A stretch of 64,000 bases of DNA from Reichenbachiella sp039941815 (lineage in GTDB: Bacteria > Bacteroidota > Bacteroidia > Cytophagales > Cyclobacteriaceae): contig NZ_JBDVDW010000076.1 of NCBI RefSeq assembly GCF_039941815.1, positions 84,052 through 148,051 on the forward strand, in the 5' to 3' direction. A model generated the notes under the pieces. That model saw only the letters and a program-made list of their open reading frames with translations. It made no database searches and was not told where the DNA came from. Both the position numbers and the translations under genes were made by a program. Shown piece by piece: positions 45,661-54,729 of the stretch. Position 1 is the first letter of the stretch; each line of letters starts with the position of its first letter.

Positions 45661-45840
45661 TCACGGAGTCGTCCGGCGATAAACCTTGATGCTCTCCGTG
45701 GCATTATAAGTTACTCCATGGTTTTGAAGCCAACCTGTAAGCTGATCCCAAGTGAAAGCACCAAAAGTGAGCGTCTCTATCTCAATATCAACACTGCGAA
45801 TTGGGCTACCACATTTTCCTTGTGAGCATCCAGACCTCAT
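45661..45840 (-). CDS. possible small protein (59 aa), unrecognised
   Basis: A minus-strand frame beginning with ATG: MRSGCSQGKCGSP, then a segment TFGAFTWDQLTGWLQNHGVT and a basic end KVYRRTTP. The amphipathic Trp/Leu helix and ordinary residue composition make it more protein-like than other frames nearby, and a stop precedes the ATG. There is no family match from memory. It could be a fragment of a decayed gene. Confidence 0.3.
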   Translation of the reverse strand: MRSGCSQGKCGSPIRSVDIEIETLTFGAFTWDQLTGWLQNHGVTYNATESIKVYRRTTP

Positions 45841-45856
45841 CCTGGTTCAATCATTT

Positions 45857-45937
45857 GGAGGAATTCTACTACTGCATATCGTTTATTAGTATAGTTCACT
45901 AGTGTAAACGACTTTCATCACAGTAGGCGAATTCCTC
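45857..45937. repeat. imperfect inverted repeat (about 17 bp arms)
   Basis: GGAGGAATTCTACTACTG at 45857-45874 pairs imperfectly with CAGTAGGCGAATTCCTC at 45921-45937, spanning a 46-nt AT-rich middle. There is no T-run. It lies just downstream of the DUF1573 gene end, so it may be a weak terminator or a remnant mobile-element end. Confidence 0.3.
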
Positions 45938-45968
45938 TCAATCTCATGAATGTTTTATGTGCTTACAC

Positions 45969-46361
45969 TCAGTTAGCGACTACTTCTCCCTGGATTTTTA
46001 GAGTAATGGGTCCTGTGCTGGTGTTGGCGTTAACGGTTACTGTTTTGTTAAAAACACCCACTTTCGCCGCATTGTAGGTAGCAGTCACTTCACCGTACGC
46101 ACCTGGTTCTATTTCACCCTTCGTAAAATCAGCCACTGTGCAGCCACATGAACCCTGGGCGGATACTACCAACAAGGGTGTAGTTCCTGTGTTTTGAAAC
46201 TTGAATTCCGCTATTACCGGTTTGTTCAATTCAATTTTTCCAAAATCAACCTCCGTTGTACTCCAAGACATAACTGCAGATACAGGGTTGTCACTTTTCA
46301 TTACAAAATTGAAAGACACTAACGCTGCTGCCAATGTCAAAAATGCAAGATACTTTTTCAT
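45969..46361 (-). CDS. DUF1573 domain protein, secreted
   Basis: About 130 aa. A signal peptide (YLAFLTLAAALVSFNFVM) precedes a single DUF1573/ASPM-SPD-2-Hydin-like beta-sandwich: VDFGKIELNKPVIAEFKFQN, the LVVSAQGSCGCTVADF motif with its CxC, and VTATYNAAKVGVFNKTVTV. These small domains are common in Bacteroidota and are thought to bind partners extracytoplasmically. I start at MKKYLAF (46361) rather than seven codons upstream. Divergent from the histidine kinase at 46526; the 160-nt gap holds both promoters. Confidence 0.9.
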   Translation of the reverse strand: MKKYLAFLTLAAALVSFNFVMKSDNPVSAVMSWSTTEVDFGKIELNKPVIAEFKFQNTGTTPLLVVSAQGSCGCTVADFTKGEIEPGAYGEVTATYNAAKVGVFNKTVTVNANTSTGPITLKIQGEVVAN

Positions 46362-46525
46362 CTTATTATGGTTTAAGTTCAAAAAAAATTATCTCTCAAA
46401 GATGAACCGTCAGTTCTGGAGGTTGTGTTAATAGAATCCTATCAATTGTTAATGTAATGTTAAAGCAAGGCCATTAAACGAAATTTCGTAATATTATAAG
46501 GTCTTTTGAAAGGTGAAACAGAACA

Positions 46526-47788
46526 ATGAATAGAAAAACGTTTCGATTAGTAGTGTTACTTGCCGCTGTATCTATTAGCGGCATTCTTTTCATACAGATT
46601 TTCTGGATGGGAAAAGCGTTCGATCTGCGCAACAAACAATTCGAACACAACGTAAATCTGGCCCTGCTGAATGTCACCTCCACTCTCTGTGAGATCAACC
46701 AAAATGAGATATTGCCTGACCCAATAGAGCAGCTGTCCTCAAACTACTTTGTTGTAAATCTGAACAACAAGATTGCCCCCGGCATTTTGGAAGCCGTACT
46801 TAAAAGTGAATTTCAAAAAAGAGAAATTACAGAAGACTTCGAATATGGCGTTTTCGATTGCGCTAATAGTGAAATGGTCTATGGTAGATATGTCAATCTC
46901 CAAGAGAATGAAACCTCAGCACCCGCTTCCTCTCAATTCCCTAAGCTCAACAAGGACGCTTATTATTTCGGTGTCTATTTTCCTAAAAAAACTTCAACAT
47001 TGGTCGGCGATATGTGGATATGGGGTTTCTCCTCATTGGTTCTGGTCATCGTAGTAGTGTTTTTTAGTTATACACTTTTTGCAATTTTTAGGCAGAAGAA
47101 ACTCTCCGAGATTCAGAAGGATTTTATCAATAATATGACCCATGAATTCAAAACACCAATATCGACCATAGCACTCTCTTCGGAAGTACTACAGTCTCCT
47201 GACATCCTGGGCCAGCCAGAAAGGCTCACTCAGTATGCCAACATCATAAAAAAGGAGGCTACAAGATTGCAAAATCAGGTCGATCGGGTCTTACAAATGG
47301 CTACCGTAGAAAAGCACAGTATTTCTCTGACGTTACAAGAATTTGATCTGAATGAGCTCATAGGTCACTCTATACAAAGTACACGTATCAATTTGAAGGG
47401 AGGCGGCAACATACACTTCGAGCCCGGCACTCAGCCTTTGATCATCAAAGCAGACAAGGTTCATCTGACTAACATCATATATAATCTACTGGACAACGCT
47501 GTGAAATATAATGGACGAAATCCTGAAGTATTTGTAAATACTACTATCCAAGATGACAACTATGTCATTTCCATACAAGACAATGGTCAGGGCATTGAGA
47601 AAAAAGACTTGACTCTTATTTTCGAGAAGTTTTACCGTATTCCAACTGGCAATGTTCACAATGTAAAAGGATTTGGGCTGGGACTGTACTATGTGAAAAT
47701 GATAATAGAAGCGCATCATGGACAGATTTCAGTTGACAGCACTGAAAATGGAACTACGTTTACCATCACTATCCCTAAGAATCAATGA
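46526..47788 (+). CDS. sensor histidine kinase
   Basis: 420 aa. TM1 (residues about 8-28), a periplasmic sensor of about 130 residues with no family I recognise, TM2 (WIWGFSSLVLVIVVVFFSYT), then a DHp helix with MTHEFKTPI (phospho-acceptor His) and an HATPase domain: LLDNAVKY (N box), DNGQGI (G1), GFGLGLYYVKMI (G2). No HAMP domain is evident. It overlaps the next gene by 4 nt (ATGA), so it is the cognate kinase of that OmpR-type regulator. The signal sensed is unknown. Confidence 0.95.
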   Translation: MNRKTFRLVVLLAAVSISGILFIQIFWMGKAFDLRNKQFEHNVNLALLNVTSTLCEINQNEILPDPIEQLSSNYFVVNLNNKIAPGILEAVLKSEFQKREITEDFEYGVFDCANSEMVYGRYVNLQENETSAPASSQFPKLNKDAYYFGVYFPKKTSTLVGDMWIWGFSSLVLVIVVVFFSYTLFAIFRQKKLSEIQKDFINNMTHEFKTPISTIALSSEVLQSPDILGQPERLTQYANIIKKEATRLQNQVDRVLQMATVEKHSISLTLQEFDLNELIGHSIQSTRINLKGGGNIHFEPGTQPLIIKADKVHLTNIIYNLLDNAVKYNGRNPEVFVNTTIQDDNYVISIQDNGQGIEKKDLTLIFEKFYRIPTGNVHNVKGFGLGLYYVKMIIEAHHGQISVDSTENGTTFTITIPKNQ

Positions 47789-48468
47789 GCAAGCAAATAT
47801 TATTAGTTGAGGATGATGAAAGTTTGGGTTTTGTAATCAAGGACAGCCTGGAAAATAAATCTTATACCGTTCAGCTTAGTAGCGACGGAGAGGCGGGTCT
47901 TAGAGATTTTGATACGGGATCTTACGACCTCTGCATTCTGGATGTAATGTTGCCCAAATTAGATGGCTTTGCCCTAGCTGAAAAAATTCGCAAAAGAAGC
48001 AAAATTATCCCTATCATTTTTCTTACCGCCAAGGGCATGCAGGAAGATAAACTGGAAGGCTTCAAATTAGGTGGCGATGATTATATCACCAAGCCATTCT
48101 CGATGGAAGAGTTGATCTATAGGATAGAAGTTTTTCTAAGACGAGGCACCGCATCACCATCTACTGGCGTACTGCATGGCACTATTGGAAGGTATCAGTT
48201 CGACCCTAATAGTTTTACGCTGAGCATGGGTAATTTTCAACAAAAACTAACCCGTAGAGAAGCGGAAATATTGCAGTATCTGACAGATCGATTAGGTATC
48301 CTTGTCAAAAGAGAAGAATTGCTGATTGCTTTGTGGGGAGATGACGACTACTTCAAGGGTAGAAGTCTGGATGTGTTTATATCCAAACTAAGAAAGTACC
48401 TTCGAAAAGATGAACAAGTCGATATAGAAAACTACCATGGGGTCGGATTTAAGCTTGTGGTGAAGTAA
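47785..48468 (+). CDS. OmpR/PhoB-family response regulator
   Basis: 227 aa. Receiver domain with LLVEDDES, phospho-acceptor Asp in CILDVMLPKLDG (about residue 51), FLTAK and the Lys of YITKPF. The C-terminal winged helix (RREAEILQYLTDRLG, GRSLDVFISKLRKYLR, ENYHGVGFKL) is of the OmpR class. It is translationally coupled to the upstream kinase. The 281-nt gap after it (48469-48749) holds only a small hairpin (CCTATT...AATAGG, about 48572-48589). Confidence 0.96.
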   Translation: MSKQILLVEDDESLGFVIKDSLENKSYTVQLSSDGEAGLRDFDTGSYDLCILDVMLPKLDGFALAEKIRKRSKIIPIIFLTAKGMQEDKLEGFKLGGDDYITKPFSMEELIYRIEVFLRRGTASPSTGVLHGTIGRYQFDPNSFTLSMGNFQQKLTRREAEILQYLTDRLGILVKREELLIALWGDDDYFKGRSLDVFISKLRKYLRKDEQVDIENYHGVGFKLVVK

Positions 48469-48749
48469 CCATTCGATAATTAATAAAATGAGCTAGTCGG
48501 TGTTGCACCAAACACACATCGGTAGTATTACCTAGTTGGCCACGAAAAAAATCAATAAATCGGGTAGAAACACCTATTGGGATTAATAGGGGCATTTTCT
48601 AGTTTTACAATTAAAGAAATTTCCTTCTTTAGATTTATTTATTCAATATTCCCTCACTAATATTTATTCCCCTTGTAGGCTCTGTTTTGCCTGCATATTT
48701 CGGCCCTAATATCCAGTACAGTACGTATCCAAAATCATAAGTCGTTTTG

Positions 48750-49400
48750 ATGAAAATGTCAATACTAATAGTCGATGACCACAAATTGGTCAGGGATGGC
48801 TTCAAGTCCATTCTCAACGAATCCAAGCACTATCGAGTGATTTCAGAAGCTTGTGATGGAGAGGAAGCCCTCTCCCGTCTTAAGGTTCAGCCTGTTGATA
48901 TTATAATAATGGACATCAAAATGCCTAAGATGGATGGCTTGGAATGTATTCGCATGATCAGAAAGGCGAATCAAAAAGTGAAAATATTAGTGCTTAGCAT
49001 GTATATCGACAAACTGTACATGATGAAGATATTAGATGCCGGAGCGAACGGATACTTGTCCAAAGGTAATGGCAAAACCGAACTCATCGAAGCACTCGAT
49101 TGCGTGACAATTGGCAACTCCTATTTCGAAAAAGTCATCATAAAAACAGAATCAGATAGCGAAACTCCTTCCAAAATGGAATTTTCTGCTAACGGGAATA
49201 CGATCAACATTTTGACCAAAAGAGAAATAGAAGTGCTTAAGCTAATCATAGCGGAGCAATCAAATCGCGAAATAGCCGATCAACTTTTCGTAAGCGTCCG
49301 AACAGTGGATGGACACAGAAGGAATCTGCTACTTAAGGCTGGCGCTAAAAATACGGTTGGTTTGGTGAAATTTGGTTTAAAAGTTCTACGGAATCATTAG
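48750..49400 (+). CDS. NarL/FixJ-family response regulator, orphan
   Basis: About 216 aa. Receiver with ILIVDDHKLVRDGFK, phospho-acceptor in IIIMDIKMPKMDG and the ANGYLSKG Lys region. The C-terminal LuxR-type helix-turn-helix is clear: ILTKREIEVLKLIIAEQSNREIA and SVRTVDGHRRNLL. An in-frame TTG lies one codon upstream of the preferred ATG. No kinase is adjacent on the same strand apart from the separate kinase/OmpR pair upstream, so the partner kinase is elsewhere. Confidence 0.93.
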   Translation: MKMSILIVDDHKLVRDGFKSILNESKHYRVISEACDGEEALSRLKVQPVDIIIMDIKMPKMDGLECIRMIRKANQKVKILVLSMYIDKLYMMKILDAGANGYLSKGNGKTELIEALDCVTIGNSYFEKVIIKTESDSETPSKMEFSANGNTINILTKREIEVLKLIIAEQSNREIADQLFVSVRTVDGHRRNLLLKAGAKNTVGLVKFGLKVLRNH

Positions 49401-49718
49401 TCTCGGGAGGTGACTAATTACGCACTGGTAATTACCCACCCCAGGCAATACTCTCGAACACTAATCAAGTGTAAAAGCCTATTGAGCTTGTTCAGATAAG
49501 ATTATAGTATTGCATTTGGCTTCTAGTCAATCATCTGATCAAATTCTCACCGCTGACAAAGGTCAGCATTGCATGGCGTAGTAAATGAAGTGAGCATATG
49601 AAAATTGAATCACACTCAGGTCATTTTTATGGTGATGAAGAGTTATTCTGAAACTAACAAAATCCAGTACTAAGCTGTTTTCAAATCAGTGGAGATTGAC
49701 AAAAAAATAGTAGTTTTC
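49401..49718. other. intergenic region after the NarL-type regulator
   Basis: No credible gene. A hairpin-like pair AATTAC...GTAATT within 49415-49434 lies just after the regulator stop but has no T-run. Two convergent terminators follow (see next entries). Confidence 0.5.
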
Positions 49719-49772
49719 AGCCTGCCGACTTGGGTTTGATGTGGTGCCAAACCTACAGTTAGCAGGCTTTTT
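49719..49772 (+). terminator. plus-strand terminator, branched hairpin
   Basis: AGCCTGC and GCAGGCT form the outer stem, an inner GGTTTG/CAAACC stem lies in the loop, and TTTTT follows directly. It is far from the regulator stop (about 320 nt), so it may end a longer leader-less RNA. Confidence 0.7.
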
Positions 49773-49780
49773 TACAAAAA

Positions 49781-49827
49781 GGAATGCCTGAACGGAAGCC
49801 CTTGATTGGGGTCTATTCAGGCACTCC
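49781..49827 (-). terminator. terminator of the metal TonB-receptor operon
   Basis: Read on the minus strand: GGAGTGCCTGAA stem, 23-nt loop, TTCAGGCATTCC stem (one mismatch), then TTTTTG. It lies just after the TonB-receptor stop. Confidence 0.8.
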
Positions 49828-49838
49828 ATTATGATGAG

Positions 49839-52082
49839 CTATTTCACTCTATACCTAAGGCCCAAATAGGCGTTTCTTCCAAATATTGGTCCCCAAACCA
49901 ATGAACTATCAAAGTAGTCGCCAAATGGATCTTCACTTGCCAGAATAGGGTTTTCCTGTTTATAATTAAGAAGGTTTTCCACACCCACATACACTTCAAA
50001 GCGATCGTTCCAACCTTTACTGACCTGAGCATTCATCAAATAAAAATCTGGTGAATTTTGTGGGAGTAAGTATTCATCTGGATTGCTTCCGGTAAAAGGT
50101 ATCCGCTTTTCTCCCTGCCAATTAAAGGTGTAGTCAAATTTCCAATCGTTTCGTGATTCATAACCTAGATTTAGAAAGGCTCGATGAGCCGAAATCAAGG
50201 GCTTTTGCCTGCTGACATCTCCAAAAGTGGTATTCACATCAAACCATCTGTAGCCTATCCGCAGATCCAATCGCTTGACCAGCTCATAGTCCACTTGAGC
50301 TTGAAAGCTATTGGAGTAAGACTGCCCGGATAGATTGTAGAAATGCAACTGTTGTGGACTCTGATCATAATCCACTACGATTTGATTTTCAAAATTAGTA
50401 CGATAATATTCCAAACTAAAATTGCCGTCTCGATAGTCCAATCTAAACTCCTGGGTAAAATTAATACCATAGTTCCAAGCTACTTCAGCATCGAGACCAT
50501 AAGGTTTGTTGCTGTTATCCCCCTCTACGATCAACTGTCGTGAAGTAGCCATGGCCCCGATGTTTTCGGCAAAAATACTCGCCGTACGTTGACCCCTACC
50601 CATGGAGGCTCGAACTACCGCATTGTCTGTAAGCGCATATCTCATATGTAGCCTCGGGGTCATAAACGTACCATATAGATTGTGGTGATCGACTCGAATT
50701 CCAGCCATAGCATTAAATTTTTCTAAAAGAGAATAGCTATACTCAAAATAGGCACCAGGCACCACCTCAGTCCGTCCAAAATCCTCGGAATTCAGCAGCT
50801 CATCATATTTGTCATACTGGAGACTTGTCCCGGTTTTGAACTGGTGATCTGTATTTCCGATCATGCTCTGGTAGATATAATTGCTGTAAAAACTTTGCTG
50901 GTTTGCGGCATATTCGCTCAACCCAAAGTACGAGTCCTGATCGTGATTTACAGCTGACATTTGTAAACCCATAGATTTCCAGGGCTGATCTAAATACACT
51001 TTGCCGATTTTGGTCCATCCCTCCAATCGCTTGGTCAGCAGATTCATACCCCACGCATTAGTCGTTCCTCTGTCCACATCGCGATCAAAATCTACCTGGC
51101 CACCCAGATTATCGATATAGGTCCATTTTAGTCCGAATTGCAACATCAAACCATTTTCACCAATATATTTCCATCGATTAAGTCCAATAAAGTGCTTGCT
51201 TAAAGGATTATCCAAAAACCCATCTTTGTTGCGGTCTCTTTCGATGGCATTGGCTTTGGTATGCAGTAATACAGCCGTGGACCAATTTTCTCCTACCGGG
51301 TGACTGATGTTGAGATTAGCTTCAAATCGTCCGCCTTCGTTTCCATAAAGGTTTGCATATATCCGATCACTTTTCTCTGGTTTCCTAAGCTCTACATTGA
51401 TCTGCCCGGCTACACTCTCAAATCCGTTTACCACGGATCCAGCACCCTTGTTTAGTTGAATGCTTTCGATCCAGGTGCCCGGGATATAGACCATGCCGTA
51501 GATGGCAGATAATCCTCTTACATCAGGCATATTTTCTCTGGTGATCTGAGTATATGGTCCTGACAGTCCCAGCATTTGAATCTGCCGTGTACCAGTCACC
51601 GCATCTGTGAAAGAAACATCCACACTTGGATTGGTCTCAAAGCTTTCGCTCAAATTGCAGCACGCCGCTTTCAGCAATTCCTTCTCGCTGATATGCTCGG
51701 ACTTAAGTGGGTTTAAATAATCGATCTGAACGGTCTTACGTCGATATTCGATTTCCACCTCATCTAGTGTCTCGTCTGCCACAAGTTCAACCAGCAATTC
51801 AGCACCTTCAACCACTCGTATAGTGTCGCTTCGGTATCCTATGTAACTAATAATCAGCTGGTCTACTCCCTCAACTCTGTCCAGCTCGAACTCACCCAAT
51901 GCATTGGACGGGACTCCATTCGAAGTGCCTAACCAATAGACATTCGCTCCGACCAAAGGTATTTGTATGCCTTCAGAGTCACGTTCATAAACCTCACCAT
52001 GCACTTTTCCCTCCGAAGATTGCGCTCGGGAGCTTAATCCTAGAAAAACAAATAGGATCAAAAATGTATATTTCATGATCAT
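49839..52082 (-). CDS. TonB-dependent receptor, metal-associated type
   Basis: 747 aa. Signal peptide (FLILFVFLGLSSRAQ), carboxypeptidase-like regulatory domain (GANVYWLGTSNGVPSNALGE), a CC-containing linker (ELLKAACCNLSESFETNPS), plug domain (IQMLGLSGPYTQITRENMP, VVNGFESVAGQINVEL) and barrel. Receptors with the AACCNLSE linker in Bacteroidota usually sit beside heavy-metal-associated proteins, as here. It probably imports or senses a copper- or other metal-containing ligand. The ATG at 52082 shares a base with the HMA stop (TGATG). It is the end of the operon and is followed by a terminator. Confidence 0.92.
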   Translation of the reverse strand: MIMKYTFLILFVFLGLSSRAQSSEGKVHGEVYERDSEGIQIPLVGANVYWLGTSNGVPSNALGEFELDRVEGVDQLIISYIGYRSDTIRVVEGAELLVELVADETLDEVEIEYRRKTVQIDYLNPLKSEHISEKELLKAACCNLSESFETNPSVDVSFTDAVTGTRQIQMLGLSGPYTQITRENMPDVRGLSAIYGMVYIPGTWIESIQLNKGAGSVVNGFESVAGQINVELRKPEKSDRIYANLYGNEGGRFEANLNISHPVGENWSTAVLLHTKANAIERDRNKDGFLDNPLSKHFIGLNRWKYIGENGLMLQFGLKWTYIDNLGGQVDFDRDVDRGTTNAWGMNLLTKRLEGWTKIGKVYLDQPWKSMGLQMSAVNHDQDSYFGLSEYAANQQSFYSNYIYQSMIGNTDHQFKTGTSLQYDKYDELLNSEDFGRTEVVPGAYFEYSYSLLEKFNAMAGIRVDHHNLYGTFMTPRLHMRYALTDNAVVRASMGRGQRTASIFAENIGAMATSRQLIVEGDNSNKPYGLDAEVAWNYGINFTQEFRLDYRDGNFSLEYYRTNFENQIVVDYDQSPQQLHFYNLSGQSYSNSFQAQVDYELVKRLDLRIGYRWFDVNTTFGDVSRQKPLISAHRAFLNLGYESRNDWKFDYTFNWQGEKRIPFTGSNPDEYLLPQNSPDFYLMNAQVSKGWNDRFEVYVGVENLLNYKQENPILASEDPFGDYFDSSLVWGPIFGRNAYLGLRYRVK

Positions 52083-52441
52083 CAGTGTTTATTCACGCCG
52101 TCATCATACGCACAGCATTGTGGCAGCTTAGAATAGGCAGTAGAATCTGCAGCTACCTGATCCGTAGTGTGCCCCACAGCGGCTATTGCTTCATGAATTT
52201 CTCTTTCAGAGATTTTATCCTTGCGGTAAACAGCTGTTAGAATACCTGTCGTATTATCCCATTCGGCCATTTTAACTCCACGGATCAACGCAGCTTCTTC
52301 TATGCGTGCTTTACACATTTCACACACGCCCCTCACTGCAAATTCGCAGGTGACGATAGGTTTCTCTTTCTTCTGGGCTTGCACCGTCAAGGGTGCAATC
52401 AACATAACTATAATGTATAATATATTTTTAAGTGCTTTCAT
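52082..52441 (-). CDS. secreted heavy-metal-associated (HMA) domain protein
   Basis: 119 aa with a signal peptide (ILYIIVMLIAPLTVQAQ). An HMA-type ferredoxin-like fold follows, with the metal motif GVCEMCKARIEEAA (CxxC) and the rest of the pattern GVKMAEWDNTTGIL. The C-terminus is Cys/His-rich (PQCCAYDDGVNKH) and could bind metal too. It is a probable periplasmic metal chaperone working with the receptor to which it is translationally coupled. The metal is unknown; copper is the usual guess for this fold. Confidence 0.9.
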   Translation of the reverse strand: MKALKNILYIIVMLIAPLTVQAQKKEKPIVTCEFAVRGVCEMCKARIEEAALIRGVKMAEWDNTTGILTAVYRKDKISEREIHEAIAAVGHTTDQVAADSTAYSKLPQCCAYDDGVNKH

Positions 52442-52586
52442 TTTGAAATTTTTTTGATTGATATTGAGACCTACTACCAGGGCCTAAAAGATTGACTTTC
52501 GCAAAGGCTCGAACTGGTACTACATATCCGCCGAGATTTCCTCCTTTGAATAGAGGATCACAAATAACGGATGAACATCAAAAAAA

Positions 52587-52970
52587 TTAACCGTAAAAGG
52601 TAAAGGAGCAGTATTCCAGATATACCGGAACAGAAGAAATGGGTGGGTCTTCTCCAACACCAAAAATCATATGGCTGGTATTGGCTTTTTCAAGCAGTAG
52701 CAGCGGTGGTACTTCTATAAGTTGGTAAACTCCAAGATCAAAGGAGAAACAATAAGCGCTAATGACTTTGTCTTCCTGATCCTGAGGCAAATCAACCATT
52801 ACATTTTCACAGCAGCCATCGCTATTCATATCTCCACAGCAGCAAACCTTATCCGTCTGTACCAAATCAATAGACTCGATAGAGCCCATACATTTGTGAA
52901 TCGCCACGGACGCATCCGCCGCAATTAGCAAATAAAAAAGTGACAATATGATAGCTGTGGTTTTTTGCAT
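52587..52970 (-). CDS. HYC_CC_PP-type small Cys-rich protein
   Basis: 127 aa with a signal peptide (TTAIILSLFYLLIAADASVA). The mature part has the pattern HKCMGSI, VCCCGDMNSDGCCEN and then a hydrophobic stretch, as in the small HYC_CC_PP proteins that accompany metal TonB receptors in Bacteroidota. The Cys clusters suggest metal binding (inference). It lies 145 nt upstream of the HMA gene on the same strand and is likely part of the same metal-response cluster. Confidence 0.8.
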   Translation of the reverse strand: MQKTTAIILSLFYLLIAADASVAIHKCMGSIESIDLVQTDKVCCCGDMNSDGCCENVMVDLPQDQEDKVISAYCFSFDLGVYQLIEVPPLLLLEKANTSHMIFGVGEDPPISSVPVYLEYCSFTFYG

Positions 52971-53008
52971 GAAATCATCTTTGCATACGCAAAATTACAA
53001 AGAAGGAT

Positions 53009-53956
53009 TTAGTTAGAAGTTGAATACTTCGCTTTTAAGTTTTTGATCATGTCCTCAGTCATAGTATTCAGGTCATATTCCGGGCGCCAGCCCCAATCGT
53101 CACGAGCTCGTGAATCATCAATGCTTTGTGGCCAACTAGCTGCTATCTGCTGGCGAAAATCTGGTTCGTAAGTGATCCTGAAATTCGGATAGATTTTTTT
53201 GATGGCTGCGGCTATTTCCTCTGGCGAGAAACTCATACCTGCCAAATTGTACGAAGTTCTGGTCTTAATGCTTTCTATTGGTGCCTGCATCAGCTCCACT
53301 GTAGCTCTGATGGCGTCATCCATATAGATCATCGGTAAAGTCGTATCCTTCTCCAGAAAACAAGAAAAACTCACTTCTTCGACCGCCTTATGATAAATAT
53401 CTACAGCATAATCCGTGGTACCACCTCCAGGTAAGGATTGATATCCTATGACTCCTGGATATCTAAGTGATCTCACATCCAGGCCATACTTTTGAAAATA
53501 GTATTGAGCCCAATTTTCTCCGGCCGCTTTACTAATACCATATACAGTGGAGGGATTTAAAAATGAAGCTTGAGGAGTATTCTGCTGTTCGACCTCACTG
53601 CCAAAAACAGCTATAGAACTGGGATAAAATACTTTTTTTACTCCATTCAATCGAGACACCTCGAGCACATTAAAGAGGGTTTTCATATTGATTTCCCATG
53701 TGCCCAATGGATTTTTCTCTCCATTAGCTGAGAGTATGGCGGCGAGATGATAGACCTCTTCGACCTCATACTGCTTCACCACTTCCTCAATCCTTCCTGA
53801 ATCAGTAGCATCTATAAGTTCGAACAACCCAGTAAATGCTTTAATGGGACGCAAATCAGAAGCAATGACTTGATGCTCGCCATAAATTTCCTTAAGCCTA
53901 TTGGTGAGAACAGTGCCAAGCTGTCCTCCGGCGCCTATGACTAGGATTCGTCCCAT
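53009..53956 (-). CDS. SDR-type L-threonine 3-dehydrogenase-like NAD epimerase/dehydratase
   Basis: 315 aa extended SDR. Rossmann motif ILVIGAGGQLGT, a YHLAAILSANGE block, catalytic YGISK, and the family-specific PGVIGYQSLPGGGTTDYAVD. This last block and the length match GalE-like threonine dehydrogenases that oxidise L-threonine to 2-amino-3-ketobutyrate. Divergent from an Lrp/AsnC regulator, a pairing typical of amino-acid catabolic genes. A 2-amino-3-ketobutyrate CoA ligase is not visible here. Confidence 0.88.
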   Translation of the reverse strand: MGRILVIGAGGQLGTVLTNRLKEIYGEHQVIASDLRPIKAFTGLFELIDATDSGRIEEVVKQYEVEEVYHLAAILSANGEKNPLGTWEINMKTLFNVLEVSRLNGVKKVFYPSSIAVFGSEVEQQNTPQASFLNPSTVYGISKAAGENWAQYYFQKYGLDVRSLRYPGVIGYQSLPGGGTTDYAVDIYHKAVEEVSFSCFLEKDTTLPMIYMDDAIRATVELMQAPIESIKTRTSYNLAGMSFSPEEIAAAIKKIYPNFRITYEPDFRQQIAASWPQSIDDSRARDDWGWRPEYDLNTMTEDMIKNLKAKYSTSN

Positions 53957-54127
53957 GGTTATGTGTTTTTTAGATATTATTCAATACTTAAATTCAATAC
54001 AATTTTAGAAAAATTCCTTTTCATTCGTAATATTATCCATAATAATAGCTGCTGTATACATGCAATTCAATAATTATTATTTTTGCTCTTAAACCAGATC
54101 TAGTACTAAAGGAAAAATTACTGCGTA

Positions 54128-54580
54128 ATGGATGAAATAGATAAGACCATACTAAGGATGCTTCAAAAGGATGCAAAAATTACTGCTAAAGAAATTGCAA
54201 CCCGACTCCAACTCACCATCTCTCCAGTCTATGAGCGGATTCGTAGCCTTGAGAAAAAGGGCTACATCAAGCGATACGCGGCCATTCTGGACAAAGAATT
54301 GATTGGTCGATCGGTCACTGGCTTGTGTCAGGTCTCCATGCAATATCACAATGCAGCATTTATTGACAATTTCGAAAAACAAATCCAAAATTTAGACGAA
54401 GTTCAGGAGTGCTATCATATGGCCGGACAAGTTGACTTTATTCTAAAAATCAATGTAAAAAGCCTGGAAGATTATCACGAATTTGTGAGATACAAACTCT
54501 CTAAAATCGAAAATATCGGTGTGCTCAACACCACCTTTGTCCTTAAAGAAATTAAACACACCTCAGAATATTATATTTGA
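54128..54580 (+). CDS. Lrp/AsnC-family transcriptional regulator
   Basis: 150 aa. N-terminal HTH (DKTILRMLQKDAKITAKEIA, SPVYERIRSLEKKGYIKRY) and C-terminal RAM/ligand domain (ECYHMAGQVDFILKINVKSL, GVLNTTFVLKEIK). It senses an amino acid and probably controls the divergent threonine dehydrogenase and itself; the 171-nt AT-rich gap (53957-54127) holds both promoters. Confidence 0.95.
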   Translation: MDEIDKTILRMLQKDAKITAKEIATRLQLTISPVYERIRSLEKKGYIKRYAAILDKELIGRSVTGLCQVSMQYHNAAFIDNFEKQIQNLDEVQECYHMAGQVDFILKINVKSLEDYHEFVRYKLSKIENIGVLNTTFVLKEIKHTSEYYI

Positions 54581-54698
54581 GTAAATTCCAAAAAACGAAT
54601 CTGAATCCATTTTTTAGCCTTTTCAGGTAACCAATTCAAAAATATTTTCTTCAAAGTGAAACTTTTGAGGGGTAAAGTGCATCTTCCTTAAAACCAAT

Positions 54699-54711
54699 AC
54701 TACATAATAGT
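54699..54711 (+). promoter_or_regulatory. possible PadR operator ACTA-N5-TAGT
   Basis: A short palindrome ACTACATAATAGT ends 18 nt before the PadR start. PadR proteins often repress their own operon from such a site. One copy only, so weak support. Confidence 0.3.
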
Positions 54712-54729
54712 CATTGAAGAGATTACCTT

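Larger units (their letters stand above)
44865..45968. other. 1.1-kb intergenic region, little coding evidence
   Basis: The longest stretch without a clear gene. A 98-codon minus frame at 45050-45346 has no recognisable motif or start signal and is probably chance. One better small frame (45661-45840) and an inverted repeat (45857-45937) are listed separately. No tRNA or insertion-sequence ends were found. It may be a decayed gene region. Confidence 0.5.
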
